A DNA stretch of 64,000 nt from G965205255 sp965205255 (GCA_965205255.1 OZ242051.1:2728001-2792000), one strand, 5' to 3'; positions 47,724 to 57,419 are shown, counted from the stretch's first letter. The notes: generated from the sequence alone by a model not told the origin. Program-made: numbers and translations.

Positions 47724-47802
47724 TTTTAATTATCCTGCTAATACATATCGGTACAACTCGTTAATGTAAACAGGCAGTTTTCAGGTTATGTGGAGCAAAG
47801 TG

Positions 47803-50466
47803 ATGCGACAAGATGTTGATCCTGTTGAAACACAGGAGTGGTTAGATGCACTGGATTCAGTGTTAAACAAGGAAGGCGAAGACAGAGCCAGGTTTTTATT
47901 GGAACAACTGGCTAACCATGCCAGTAACAAAGGCACACAAGCACCTTACAGTATTACAACGCCTTACCGTAATACAATCCCGACAGCTCAGGAAGCCCCT
48001 CTGCCAGGTGATTTATTTATAGAGCGTCGTATCCGATCTATGGTTCGCTGGAATGCAGTTGCAATGGTTCAACGCGCAAATATGCGAGACAGCAGTTTAG
48101 GAGGACACTTGTCCAGCTTTGCCTCCAGTGCCATGTTGTATGATATTGGTTATAATTATTTTTTCCACGGTTCGGAAAAGGGTCGTGAAGGCGATTTAAT
48201 TTATTATCAGGGGCATACGTCACCTGGCATATATGCACGAGCCTTTATTGAAGGACGCTTATCCGAAGATGATCTTGACCATTTTCGTCGTGAGGCAAAC
48301 GGCTCAAAAGGTATATCTTCATATCCTCACCCATGGCTGATGCCAGATTTCTGGCAGTTTCCCACTGTATCTATGGGTCTTGGCCCACTGCAGGCCATCT
48401 ATCAGGCCTACTTTATGAAATATCTTATTCATCGAAATATGATGAAAGATGAGAATCGAAAGGTTTGGGCATTTTTAGGCGATGGTGAAATGGATGAACC
48501 GGAATCTTTAGGTGCTATTTCACTGGGTGGGCGAGAGAAACTCGATAATCTTATTTTTGTGGTGAACTGTAATTTGCAACGCTTGGACGGCCCTGTGCGT
48601 GGCAACGGAAAAATTGTTCAGGAACTAGAAGGTGTTTTCCGTGGAGCAGGCTGGAATGTCATTAAAGTTATCTGGGGTAAAAAATGGGATACTTTATTAC
48701 AGAGAGATAAAGATGGCTTATTGCAGAAAATAATGAATGAGGCTGTCGATGGCACATACCAGAACTGCAAAAATAAAGGTGGCAAGTGGACTCGTGAAAA
48801 CTTCTTCGCTAAAACCCCTGAAACATTAAAAATGGTTGAAAACATGTCAGATGATGACATCTGGCACTTAAACCGCGGTGGGCACGACCCAGAAAAAGTG
48901 TATGCTGCTTATCATGCTGCCGTTCATCACAAAGAACAACCAACGGTTATCCTGGCTAAAACAGTTAAAGGTTATGGGCTGGGAGAAAGTGCAGAAGCAA
49001 CCAACGTTGCTCATAACGTTAAAAAACTGCCTGAAGAAGATTTGCGCTATTTTCGTGATCATTTTGGGTTATCGATTAAAGATGATGAACTGGAAAGCAT
49101 GCCTTTTATCAGACCGGATGAAGACAGTCCGGAAATGAAGTATCTTCGATATCGCAGGGAACAGATGGGAGGCTTTATTCCTCAGCGACGTTCTAAAACA
49201 TCCATTGACATGCAGGTGCCAGCTCTGGATGCTTACAGCTCCACATTAAAAGGTTCTGGCGAGCGCAAAATTTCCACTACTATGGCTTTTAATCGTGTTT
49301 TAGATGTTTTGATTAAAGATAAGCAAATCGGTAAACATATCGTGCCTATTGTACCCGATGAAGCGCGGACTTTTGGCATGGAAGGGCTTTTCCGTCGTAT
49401 TGGAATCTATGCCAGTGAAGGACAAAAATACGAGCCTCAGGACGCTGATCAGCTGGCTTTTTATAAAGAATCTTCTTCAGGTCAAATTTTAGAAGTTGGC
49501 ATCAATGAGGATGGAGCTCATGCAGCATGGATTGCGGCTGCAACATCGTACAGTAATAACAATGTTCCGATGATTCCATTTTATGTCTTCTACTCAATGT
49601 TTGGTTTTCAGCGAACAGGAGATTTAGCTTGGTTATCTGGTGATATTCGCGCAAGAGGGTTTTTAATCGGTGCTGTTGCCGGAAGAACCACACTAAATGG
49701 AGAAGGTTTACAACACGAAGACGGGCATAGCCATATTCTGGCAAGTACTGTGCCTAACTGTTTAAGCTATGATCCTGCTTATGGTTACGAGTTGGCTACG
49801 ATTATTCAAGATGGTACAAGACGAATGGTAGAGGATCAAGAAGATGTCTTCTACTACATTACTGTCATGAATGAACAATACGAACAGCCAGCCATGCCTG
49901 AAGAAAAAACCACAGCTGAGCACATTATTAAGGGACTTTATTGTCTTGAAAAAGGCGGTAATAAAAACAAAAATCGGGTTCAGTTAATGGGTTCCGGTAC
50001 AATTTTGAACGAAGTTCGCAAGGCTGCGAAAATACTGCATGATGACTTTGGCGTAGATGCAGATATCTGGAGTGCTACCAGCTTTAATGAACTGCGTCGG
50101 GAAGGGCTTGAAGTTGCAAGGCAAAATATGTTAAATCCCGACAAACCTGCACACAAGAGCTTTGTGGAAACACAGTTGGAAAACCATGAAGGACCGTTGA
50201 TTGCAGCTACTGACTATATGAAGGTATATGCTGATCAAATCCGCGAGTTTGTTCCCAGACGTTTTATTGCTTTAGGAACTGATGGGTTTGGTCGTAGTGA
50301 TACCCGTGAAAATCTCAGGCGTTTTTTTGAAGTTGATCGTTATTTTATTGCCATTGCTGCACTTTTTTCGCTAGTACAGGAAGGCAAGCTTGAGGCTTCC
50401 ATTGTGAAAGAAGCCATGCAACGCTTTGATATTACCTCTGATAAAGCCAGCGCATTTTATTGCTGA
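47803..50466 (+). CDS. aceE: Pyruvate dehydrogenase E1 component
   Basis: Homodimeric thiamine-diphosphate enzyme that decarboxylates pyruvate and acetylates the E2 lipoyl groups. About 887 residues. The N-terminus MRQDVDPVETQEWLDALDSV matches Pseudomonas-type AceE, and ggag at 47792-47795 favours ATG 47803 over ATG 47788. The TPP motif is GDGEMDEPESLGAISLGGRE followed by NLIFVVNCN. Further conserved segments: VPDEARTFGMEGLFRRIGIY and LQHEDGHSHI. aceF follows after 91 bp, which includes a short palindrome near 50467-50485 (attttTCAGActga). Confidence 0.97.
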   Translation: MRQDVDPVETQEWLDALDSVLNKEGEDRARFLLEQLANHASNKGTQAPYSITTPYRNTIPTAQEAPLPGDLFIERRIRSMVRWNAVAMVQRANMRDSSLGGHLSSFASSAMLYDIGYNYFFHGSEKGREGDLIYYQGHTSPGIYARAFIEGRLSEDDLDHFRREANGSKGISSYPHPWLMPDFWQFPTVSMGLGPLQAIYQAYFMKYLIHRNMMKDENRKVWAFLGDGEMDEPESLGAISLGGREKLDNLIFVVNCNLQRLDGPVRGNGKIVQELEGVFRGAGWNVIKVIWGKKWDTLLQRDKDGLLQKIMNEAVDGTYQNCKNKGGKWTRENFFAKTPETLKMVENMSDDDIWHLNRGGHDPEKVYAAYHAAVHHKEQPTVILAKTVKGYGLGESAEATNVAHNVKKLPEEDLRYFRDHFGLSIKDDELESMPFIRPDEDSPEMKYLRYRREQMGGFIPQRRSKTSIDMQVPALDAYSSTLKGSGERKISTTMAFNRVLDVLIKDKQIGKHIVPIVPDEARTFGMEGLFRRIGIYASEGQKYEPQDADQLAFYKESSSGQILEVGINEDGAHAAWIAAATSYSNNNVPMIPFYVFYSMFGFQRTGDLAWLSGDIRARGFLIGAVAGRTTLNGEGLQHEDGHSHILASTVPNCLSYDPAYGYELATIIQDGTRRMVEDQEDVFYYITVMNEQYEQPAMPEEKTTAEHIIKGLYCLEKGGNKNKNRVQLMGSGTILNEVRKAAKILHDDFGVDADIWSATSFNELRREGLEVARQNMLNPDKPAHKSFVETQLENHEGPLIAATDYMKVYADQIREFVPRRFIALGTDGFGRSDTRENLRRFFEVDRYFIAIAALFSLVQEGKLEASIVKEAMQRFDITSDKASAFYC

Positions 50467-50557
50467 TTTTTCAGACTGAAAAATATGCTAAGGTGTAACA
50501 TCAGATAATTATTGTTGCACCTTATTTCAAGCAAAATGATTTAAAGGTGATAAATAA

Positions 50558-52171
50558 ATGGCTGAAGAAGTAATTAAAGTACCCGATCTTGGTGGTTCAG
50601 GTGATGTGACTGAAATCTACGTTAAGGTCGGTGATACCGTTGCAGCAGACGACTCACTTGTATTACTTGAGTCAGACAAAGCATCCATGGAAATTCCTGC
50701 ATCAGTAGCGGGTAAGATAACCGCTATTCTTGTGAAAGAAGGTGACACATTAACAGAAGGCGATGACTTAATAAAGCTTGAAGTCGGAAATGAATCTTCA
50801 GAAATTACAGCGCCTGTATCGGCACAAGACTTGGCAACAACCGATAATTCCACAAAAAAACCGGACACTGAAAAATCAACTGCCTCTTCTAAATCTGCCT
50901 ATGTTATCAGACAGGTGTGTGTACCTGATATTGGCGCCGAGAATGTGCCTGTTGTTGACATTGAGGTCGCCGTTGGCGATACCCTTTCAAAAGATGATGG
51001 TATCTTAACTCTTGAATCTGATAAAGCATCCATGGAAGTACCTTCCCCTTTTGATGGAAAAGTAATCTCAATAAAAGTTAAGGAAGGCGATACTCTTAGC
51101 AACGGAGACCTCATCCTTGAAATGGAAGTGTCGGAAGCTGGGACTAAAGAGCAGCCAGAAAAGACTGCAACAACGGCTTCCCCCGCACCTGAATCTATAC
51201 CAGCTACCAACAAGCCGGAGCTTGTTGTACCTGCTTCTAATAATATATCCCTAGAAAAAACAAATCATAATGTACATGCAGGTCCTGCTGTGCGCATGAT
51301 AGCACGTGAATTTGGTGTGGACCTAACAAAAGTAAAAGGGTCTGGACGAAATGATCGCATCTTGAAAGAAGACATTCAACGGTATGTTAAAGATATACTC
51401 AGTAAACCTGTTGGCACTGACAGTATCACAGGAAAAGGTATTCCTCCTGTTCCTGCAGTTGATTTCAGCAAATGGGGTGAAATTGAAGAAAAACCGATTA
51501 ATCGCTTAGGTATTTTGGCGGCTAAAAATTTTCAGCGAAGCTGGTTAAATGTTCCGCACGTTACACAATTTGATGAAGCGGATATTACTGGTTTGGAAGA
51601 ATTTCGTAAAGCACAAAAAGAAAAGGCTTTGGCACGTGGCGTGCGTTTAACTCCATTGCCATTTTTACTAAAAGCCTGTGGCTATGCTTTGGAAGAAATG
51701 CCTAAATTTTGCGCATCATTGAATCCTGAAGGCGATAAGATTATTTACAAAAAATACATTAATATTGGTGTTGCTGTAGATACGCCGGATGGCTTATTGG
51801 TACCTGTAATTAAAGACGTTAATAAAAAAGGGTTATATGAGCTGGCAGTTGAGTGTGTAGAATTAGCTAACAAAGCCAAGAACAAAAAGTTAAAACCAGA
51901 TGAAATGCAAGGCGGCTGCTTTACTATTTCAAGCCTTGGCTCAATTGGTGGCACAGCTTTTACCCCTATCGTTAACACACCAGAAGTCGCTATTTTAGGT
52001 GTTTCTAAAGCAAGCCAAAAACCTTTATGGAACGGGAAGACATTTGAGCCACGCTTAATGCTTCCATTATCTCTTTCTTACGATCACAGAGCCATAAATG
52101 GTGCAGATGCAGCAAAGTTTACGTCAATGTTGCATGAGCTGTTAAGTGATATTCGACGCTTGCTTTTGTAA
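50558..52171 (+). CDS. aceF: Pyruvate dehydrogenase E2 (dihydrolipoamide acetyltransferase)
   Basis: Core of the pyruvate dehydrogenase complex. 537 residues: two lipoyl domains, each with the lipoylated lysine in ESDKASMEIP/ESDKASMEVP (near residues 41 and 160), separated by Thr/Ser/Pro-rich linkers. Then a subunit-binding domain (AGPAVRMIAREFGVDLTKV, GSGRNDRILKEDI) and the catalytic domain ending SYDHRAINGADAAKF, whose His and Asn/Gly are the usual active-site pattern of the Pseudomonas/Azotobacter type. No lpd follows, so E3 must be encoded elsewhere. Two intrinsic terminators come directly after. Confidence 0.97.
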   Translation: MAEEVIKVPDLGGSGDVTEIYVKVGDTVAADDSLVLLESDKASMEIPASVAGKITAILVKEGDTLTEGDDLIKLEVGNESSEITAPVSAQDLATTDNSTKKPDTEKSTASSKSAYVIRQVCVPDIGAENVPVVDIEVAVGDTLSKDDGILTLESDKASMEVPSPFDGKVISIKVKEGDTLSNGDLILEMEVSEAGTKEQPEKTATTASPAPESIPATNKPELVVPASNNISLEKTNHNVHAGPAVRMIAREFGVDLTKVKGSGRNDRILKEDIQRYVKDILSKPVGTDSITGKGIPPVPAVDFSKWGEIEEKPINRLGILAAKNFQRSWLNVPHVTQFDEADITGLEEFRKAQKEKALARGVRLTPLPFLLKACGYALEEMPKFCASLNPEGDKIIYKKYINIGVAVDTPDGLLVPVIKDVNKKGLYELAVECVELANKAKNKKLKPDEMQGGCFTISSLGSIGGTAFTPIVNTPEVAILGVSKASQKPLWNGKTFEPRLMLPLSLSYDHRAINGADAAKFTSMLHELLSDIRRLLL

Positions 52172-52187
52172 AAACTTAAGTGCTATT

Positions 52188-52220
52188 GCCCCTGAAAGGC
52201 AAGGGGCTTTAAATTTTTTA
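52188..52220 (+). terminator. Intrinsic terminator 1 after aceF
   Basis: gcccct / aggggc stem with an eight-base loop, followed by tttaaatttttt. It lies 17 bases past the aceF stop. Confidence 0.75.
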
Positions 52221-52226
52221 GCTAAC

Positions 52227-52257
52227 AGGCATATTGCATTATCAATATGCCTTTTTT
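52227..52257 (+). terminator. Intrinsic terminator 2 after aceF
   Basis: Perfect ten-base stem aggcatattg / caatatgcct with loop cattat and a five-T tail. It faces the plus strand and therefore ends aceEF transcripts before the convergent phosphatase gene. Confidence 0.85.
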
Positions 52258-52284
52258 GCCTTAACGGCGAACTTTTTTTTCTGA

Positions 52285-54231
52285 TCAGCCCATAGCTTTT
52301 AACATGGGTTGCATTAAAGTCTGAAGATGATCATGGGTTTTATTTATTGTACAGAGCTGCCCTGCGGTTTGAACACCTTTTTCACCTCTGGCCTTTCTAA
52401 ATATATCAATCCCGTCAGTCACGCTATGAGACTTACCCTCCATAGCTTGGTCTACCTGATCCATAACTGTAATCAATGTTCCTGTTCTGCCAATTCCCGC
52501 ACTACAATGAACAACAACTGGAGTGTCAGGATCTGAATTCAACTCCTTTGCCAGCAACGATAAAGCTACAAGTTCTGTAGGGTTACCAGATGTTCTATCA
52601 TCAAAACCATTATGCTGTATACGTGTATGTAATTCTCCGTTAACTTCCAGTTTCTGAATGGTAAACTTTCCATCCATAATTCTGGTTTCACCTAGATTAG
52701 TCACTGTTATTCCGTTGTCATAAGTTTTTGATTCATTCGGTGAAGGAGTATATGGATAGCTTCTTTTTCCTGTGCTTTTATCTGTTGAGTTAGTTAAATC
52801 AACAGATACTTTTGAATGCTGCCCACTAAGCATTTCCCAGTAAAGCTCTTCATTTTTAGCAATTGGCCCTTGGGCTGCTATGTAATTACCCAGTGGCATT
52901 GCGATATGATTGGCATGATATGTAGGCTTTCCATTTGTTGTTACTACATTGTCTTTCGGGCAGGGCAGTAAATTTTTTTCTATGCCCCTTGCGCCATACC
53001 TTACTTTTGCACGTTTAACAAATGCCTGATCATGCAATATATTATTGTTGGCGTCAAACTGTGGTTTACTCAATTTATTGTAATTGTCATTTGTCGCTCT
53101 TACCTCTTCTGAGGTTGCTTCCCTATTTAAATCTTGCGGAATTTCTTTGAACGAATTTAACAGTTTGTTTCCAATATCTCCGGCTTTTTCCAGCTCTTGT
53201 CTGGCCTGCTTGGCAATAGTATTTTCTCCTTTTGCCGGAATGTTTTGATAAATAGGCTGGGCATTATCCCATGTCTCATGAGCTGTTGCTCTCAAATGGG
53301 CAATGGCTGCATCCCGACCTTCAGCTGGCACATTTTGTCGGTTTAGTTTGGTTATTAATGATTTTTCAGCGCGTTGCAATTGTGCCTCGTCAGTCGGAAT
53401 CTGTGGAACCTCCTTTGCTATTTTTCTAGGTGCCCAGCTTTCAGCAGCAATCTTTTTTAGCGGGCTTCCTGGTGGAGCTTTTATCATTAAGTCTCTTGCT
53501 TTATTTGAGTCTGGAATGTTGTTGAAGTGTTTTTCAAGAAGCGACTCATCAGAATAAAGCGGTGCCGCATCTTTAAGCTCAGCAACTGTACTAGGGGGGT
53601 GTGCAGAAAGGTGATTATGTAAATATTCTGCTCCCTGTCCCCCTGCAGCATCGTAAAGAGCAATGTTAGACTGAATATCAGTCAAAGACGATGGAGCTAA
53701 TGCTTGTACTGTAAGTACGGCTTGTTCAGCTTTAGCATCTCGTATCACGCGCTCTGCACCGCTAATTCTGCTCATAATTTGTTTAAGTTTATCACCAGTT
53801 TTACCTTTCGCCTCGCCGACTTTTTTTTCAGAGAACACCTGAGCCTTTGCTATCACATCATCAAGTGCGGCAGACTGTTCTTTATTTGGAGCATCGCTAC
53901 TTTTTAGCTGTTGATAGTGCTCGAGGGAGTTGAGCAATTTGGTATAAGTCGGGCTTGATTTAAAAAGTGTAGACTTAGGATCACCCGCCACATCTCTTAG
54001 CCCCTGCGGAGTCAATATATCTTTTTCTGCTAGGGAAACCACACCGACAGATCTTGATGACAAGGATACCCCCGTGGGCGACACTCCTTTTGATATATGA
54101 CTTAATCCAGGAGCCGCACTTATGCTCCTATTCAATCCTGAACCTTTTTCCGGTGCCACAGACTTAGTCTGATGCGCCTGCTGAGTATGTTGGGTACTGC
54201 CCGGTCCCTGAATAGATGAAGACATTGCCAT
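52285..54231 (-). CDS. Tyrosine-specific protein phosphatase, effector-like
   Basis: 648 residues. The C-terminal ~230 residues form a classical PTP domain: P-loop HCSAGIGRTGT (nucleophile Cys576, Arg582) and a Q-loop-like GVQTAGQ. The WPD loop is replaced by FDD in NGFDDRTSGNP, which keeps the acidic residue. The N-terminal ~400 residues are Ser/Gln-rich, then helical, without a Sec signal. Eukaryote-like PTPs of this length are typical of injected effectors (YopH, SptP) and rare as housekeeping enzymes, so delivery into host cells to dephosphorylate signalling proteins is a fair inference. The secretion route is not visible. ATG 54231 is used; a second Met two codons later is possible. Confidence 0.82.
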   Translation of the reverse strand: MAMSSSIQGPGSTQHTQQAHQTKSVAPEKGSGLNRSISAAPGLSHISKGVSPTGVSLSSRSVGVVSLAEKDILTPQGLRDVAGDPKSTLFKSSPTYTKLLNSLEHYQQLKSSDAPNKEQSAALDDVIAKAQVFSEKKVGEAKGKTGDKLKQIMSRISGAERVIRDAKAEQAVLTVQALAPSSLTDIQSNIALYDAAGGQGAEYLHNHLSAHPPSTVAELKDAAPLYSDESLLEKHFNNIPDSNKARDLMIKAPPGSPLKKIAAESWAPRKIAKEVPQIPTDEAQLQRAEKSLITKLNRQNVPAEGRDAAIAHLRATAHETWDNAQPIYQNIPAKGENTIAKQARQELEKAGDIGNKLLNSFKEIPQDLNREATSEEVRATNDNYNKLSKPQFDANNNILHDQAFVKRAKVRYGARGIEKNLLPCPKDNVVTTNGKPTYHANHIAMPLGNYIAAQGPIAKNEELYWEMLSGQHSKVSVDLTNSTDKSTGKRSYPYTPSPNESKTYDNGITVTNLGETRIMDGKFTIQKLEVNGELHTRIQHNGFDDRTSGNPTELVALSLLAKELNSDPDTPVVVHCSAGIGRTGTLITVMDQVDQAMEGKSHSVTDGIDIFRKARGEKGVQTAGQLCTINKTHDHLQTLMQPMLKAMG

Positions 54232-54281
54232 TGTTCCTTGTTATTTCTTACTTGTAATGACTGTTATATCGGCATTGAGAG

Positions 54282-55268
54282 TTAGCGCGCCATACGCCGA
54301 ACAAATACCACCACATAGAGCGCAATGGTAAAGCTTCCGATAAATGCTTCCACAGAAGCTATGAAACGACTTATTCCCACCGGAGTAATATCTCCATACC
54401 CTAACGTAGTAAATGTCACTACACTAAAGTACAAACATTCAGCAAACTGTAAAAAATTCTCACTCAGTGAGCTCGATGACTGATAAACAGCAATACTACC
54501 TCCGTCATTAACACCCAACGAAAAAAAACCGATAGCGCATGCCAGAATAAAGAGCACGGAAAAACTGATCAGTCTGAAAGGTTTTTCGCCATAGCCACAT
54601 AACCTATCGAAAAACCATGAAAAAAATCTTTTTTTCGAGAGTAAAGGCTGAGCAAAGCGTCTAAAACGCATTTCTTTATAAAAAAACTTTCCTGCCTCAT
54701 CAGATAACCCACTAACCTCACAGACCCTGCGCAATTGCCGTGATACTTCCTCAGCCTCCTGATATACTTGTTTAATTTCATCCACTGATGCTTTTTTATG
54801 TTTTAACTGTTTAAGTTTTATCTCCTGATGCAAGGTCTTTCCCCAGCAAACATTCTCAAGCTTGGCTCCTGTCAAAGAAGCTCCTAGCATGTTACAACCT
54901 TCTAGTTTGGCAGCATTGAGTGTTGCATGATCAAGGGTTGCTTTCATCAGACATGCACCTGAAAAATCCACCTGATAAAGATGCGCGCCATACAAAGATG
55001 CACGTTTAAGATTAATATCAGTTAAATCTGTACGCTGCCTGTGATCTGTGGATGAGAAGTGAATGCCATCAAGTTTAGCCCCCTTAAGCTGAAAACCTGT
55101 CAATGGTAATTTATCTTTAATTCTTTGCTCTAAAAGCCCCTTTATTTCAGTTCCTGTTTTATTTTCATTTTTGCAATGCCAAAAACAAAAAGAGTTATTA
55201 TTTACTGTTAACTCTTTACAACGAAGACCCTTACGGCAATAAAAAATACATTGTTGTTTTCCATCCAT
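54282..55268 (-). CDS. Pentapeptide-repeat protein with two-helix potassium-channel domain
   Basis: 328 residues. N-terminal Cys/His cluster (C7, C11, C17, C28, H31, C32) may bind a metal. Pentapeptide-type repeats (A(D/N/K)LxxAxL pattern, e.g. ASLYGAHLYQVDFSGACLMK, ATLNAAKLEGCNMLGASLTG) occupy ~55-145. A charged helix follows. The C-terminus is an Ion_trans_2 pore: TM1 near 232-252, pore helix and selectivity filter TLGYGD at 288-293, TM2 near 300-325. Potassium selectivity is expected from the filter. It lies 50 bp upstream of the phosphatase on the same strand and may share a transcript. Confidence 0.82.
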   Translation of the reverse strand: MDGKQQCIFYCRKGLRCKELTVNNNSFCFWHCKNENKTGTEIKGLLEQRIKDKLPLTGFQLKGAKLDGIHFSSTDHRQRTDLTDINLKRASLYGAHLYQVDFSGACLMKATLDHATLNAAKLEGCNMLGASLTGAKLENVCWGKTLHQEIKLKQLKHKKASVDEIKQVYQEAEEVSRQLRRVCEVSGLSDEAGKFFYKEMRFRRFAQPLLSKKRFFSWFFDRLCGYGEKPFRLISFSVLFILACAIGFFSLGVNDGGSIAVYQSSSSLSENFLQFAECLYFSVVTFTTLGYGDITPVGISRFIASVEAFIGSFTIALYVVVFVRRMAR

Positions 55269-55403
55269 GGCTATTTGTCTCTGAAAGGTTAATCATTTTT
55301 TTAGATTAATAACAGTATAGAAGCTTTAGAAAAAGAGATTTTTATGACTCTGTTTAGCTAATATCCAAATTTGCAACAGAGTCTTGTTTTATACATGACT
55401 AAT

Positions 55404-56624
55404 CTAGTCAGTAGCGGGAATAGAAAGTTTGACTTGTAAAAGTTTTTTACTATCTCTGATATTTTCATCAGATATAAGAGTTTTTCCAGTACGCTTACAG
55501 ATATACTCAGAGTTGTAATCATCTCTATTACTGCTCAGATTTTCTGAAATAGACGTTATAAAATAATCGAAAATCTCAGATTTCAGTCGATCAGCAGCCA
55601 AAGGCTCTAGGCTACAGGCGTAGGTTTCTATGAATTTGGCAACAATATCAACAGCCATTTCTCTACTAAACAAATGCTCTTTAGGAGGCAAGCTTTCAGG
55701 ACTCATCTTTAAGTCGATATTCGGTTCCACCATAAGGAAAATACCAGGCAACATACTTAGTATCATCTTTTTAAGTACAGAACCAACAGATTTCTCCCCA
55801 ACCGGCTCATTATCCGAAAAAACCTCACATTCATCTACATCTACCAGTACAATTTTATTTAAAGGGGTGACCATGATATTGCTACTATGCAGGTCTCCAT
55901 AAAAAAAAACAGGTGTTATAGTATCCAGAGAAGCACCAGCAATTAAATCGCCTTTGTTTTGAAGCCCTCCTCGATGAAACAATGCCAGTGATTTTGCCAA
56001 GTTTTCATAAAGAGCTAATACCTTTTTTTTGGCAGACAATGTAAGTTCTTGATTATACTCGCTCATTGCCTTGTCAACAGCTTCCTCAAAAGTGGAGCCT
56101 TCTATGAAAGGGTAAACAGTAAAATTTTTTGCTGGAACTGTTCCATTAGGTGTTGTGAACATAAAGTCAGCAATGGGAATAATAGGCGTGGCGGCTGAAT
56201 TAACACTATTGTCCGAGTCCTCATCTTTATGAACTGCACTTGCTAGTACTCTTTTATTTTCCTCATTTTGTAGGAAATAATTGTGTTTGATAAAATAGCT
56301 CTTTTGGGGGAGAGTTACCTTATGAAAGGCCACTGAACTAGTAGTACCATCCTGAAAAGTTAATTCCTGAAAAGTTAATTCCTGAAAATCAATACTGGGT
56401 TCTTGTGTTGGATTTTTTTCAGTATGCTGAATATGTTTAACCGCCAGTCGCATTGCCTCTTCTCTGGAAGCAACTTCACCGAGATCTACCACTTCGTAAC
56501 TTTTAACGGACAATGCTGACGAAAATACAAGTGAAAGGCATATCCATATTAAATGAGAAAAAAGCTTGTACCAAGTGCTACAACCTGTGATTTTTAGCGG
56601 GTTTTTTATTATTTGTGTATACAT
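55404..56624 (-). CDS. Exported protein with kinase/aminoglycoside-phosphotransferase-like fold
   Basis: 406 residues. Residues ~21-40 are hydrophobic (LFSHLIWICLSLVFSSALSV) and look like a signal peptide or anchor. A kinase-like signature follows: Lys113 in SYFIKHNYF could be the ATP-binding lysine, YPFIEGSTF resembles the hinge, and YGDLHSSNIMV with D244/N249 followed by LVDVDE (D262) resembles the catalytic and metal-binding loops of APH/choline-kinase families. Substrate unknown. A 15-bp tandem repeat (56353-56395) encodes FQELTFQELTFQDGT. An exported kinase would act in the periplasm or outside the cell, which is unusual. Confidence 0.6.
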   Translation of the reverse strand: MYTQIIKNPLKITGCSTWYKLFSHLIWICLSLVFSSALSVKSYEVVDLGEVASREEAMRLAVKHIQHTEKNPTQEPSIDFQELTFQELTFQDGTTSSVAFHKVTLPQKSYFIKHNYFLQNEENKRVLASAVHKDEDSDNSVNSAATPIIPIADFMFTTPNGTVPAKNFTVYPFIEGSTFEEAVDKAMSEYNQELTLSAKKKVLALYENLAKSLALFHRGGLQNKGDLIAGASLDTITPVFFYGDLHSSNIMVTPLNKIVLVDVDECEVFSDNEPVGEKSVGSVLKKMILSMLPGIFLMVEPNIDLKMSPESLPPKEHLFSREMAVDIVAKFIETYACSLEPLAADRLKSEIFDYFITSISENLSSNRDDYNSEYICKRTGKTLISDENIRDSKKLLQVKLSIPATD

Positions 56625-56809
56625 CTAAAATCGTTTTAACCTCTTAAGCTACTACTTTTGTTTTTATACGCGGTTAATATATAGATCAAGGCTATTGCAT
56701 TAGCAATATTACTTATATAAACACCTGTCACAAACTAATGTTATGAGCATGGATTATGGGGCTATGTTGTATTTTTAAGTATTTAAATTTCCAGTGGCTG
56801 ACAATTTTT

Positions 56810-56833
56810 GGTTCTGTTGCAAACTCGACCAAT
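56810..56833. mobile_element. Solo IS6-family terminal repeat
   Basis: ggttctgttgcaaactcgacc is the left end of the IS6 copies at 58364 and 60602. No transposase sequence follows, so only an end remains. The surrounding 56625-56939 has no gene. Confidence 0.7.
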
Positions 56834-56939
56834 TACAACTGCTTTAGGCTTTGATGTTGTTTTTGTCATAAATTATAAAGTTCATATGGTTGAATATAAG
56901 GTGCCATTATCATTAATATTTACCCTTAATCAATAAGAG

Positions 56940-57419
56940 CTAATACTTTACATCGGTACTTAACGGATTAAATTTCGTATTATAGTCATACCTATCCTGA
57001 TGTTCTAATTTTTTCAGTTTAGCTGCACCTCTGACAGAGAAAAACAGGGCGATTAATTCGGCGATAATTTTTTGTATCCACATAGTTAGCCATAAACAAG
57101 CTAAGTGCAAAAATGATAGAGTAAGGAAAAATGCAATGAACACAAATAAAAAACTATCAAAGCCTGCTGCAACAACTGTTGATATCAGCATGCGTAGCCA
57201 CATAGCGTTACCCTTTTGAAGAATCTTGAGCTTTGCTATAACGCCTGAATTTAAAGGTTCAGCAGCGGCATAACTGAGCATAGAAGCACAGGTGATGAGG
57301 GCAGAGGAAACCATTATATTGTCGAATACTTTGTTCTGAGCTGCCATAAAGCTTGGAGAAGGCATCAATGAAATCAAATATCCAAATAAGATGAATGCTA
57401 TATTAATACAGAACCACAA
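56940..57419 (-). CDS. Queuosine-precursor-transporter-like (YhhQ/VUT family) membrane protein, N-terminally short
   Basis: 159 residues with four hydrophobic segments. SMLSYAAAEPLNSGVIAKLK, AMWLRMLISTVVAAGFDSFLF and the closing helix fit the C-terminal two thirds of YhhQ-type transporters, which import queuosine precursors. Full-length members have ~220 residues; the first ~60-70 are missing. The only upstream start is a TTG directly after an in-frame TAG. It is probably a truncated, perhaps inactive, gene. Confidence 0.6.
   Translation of the reverse strand: MWFCINIAFILFGYLISLMPSPSFMAAQNKVFDNIMVSSALITCASMLSYAAAEPLNSGVIAKLKILQKGNAMWLRMLISTVVAAGFDSFLFVFIAFFLTLSFLHLACLWLTMWIQKIIAELIALFFSVRGAAKLKKLEHQDRYDYNTKFNPLSTDVKY

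Noticed and set aside
50465..50485. Palindrome between aceE and aceF as a terminator
   Set aside because: A/T-rich stem without a T tail; the two genes form one operon, so at most it is a weak processing or attenuation site.
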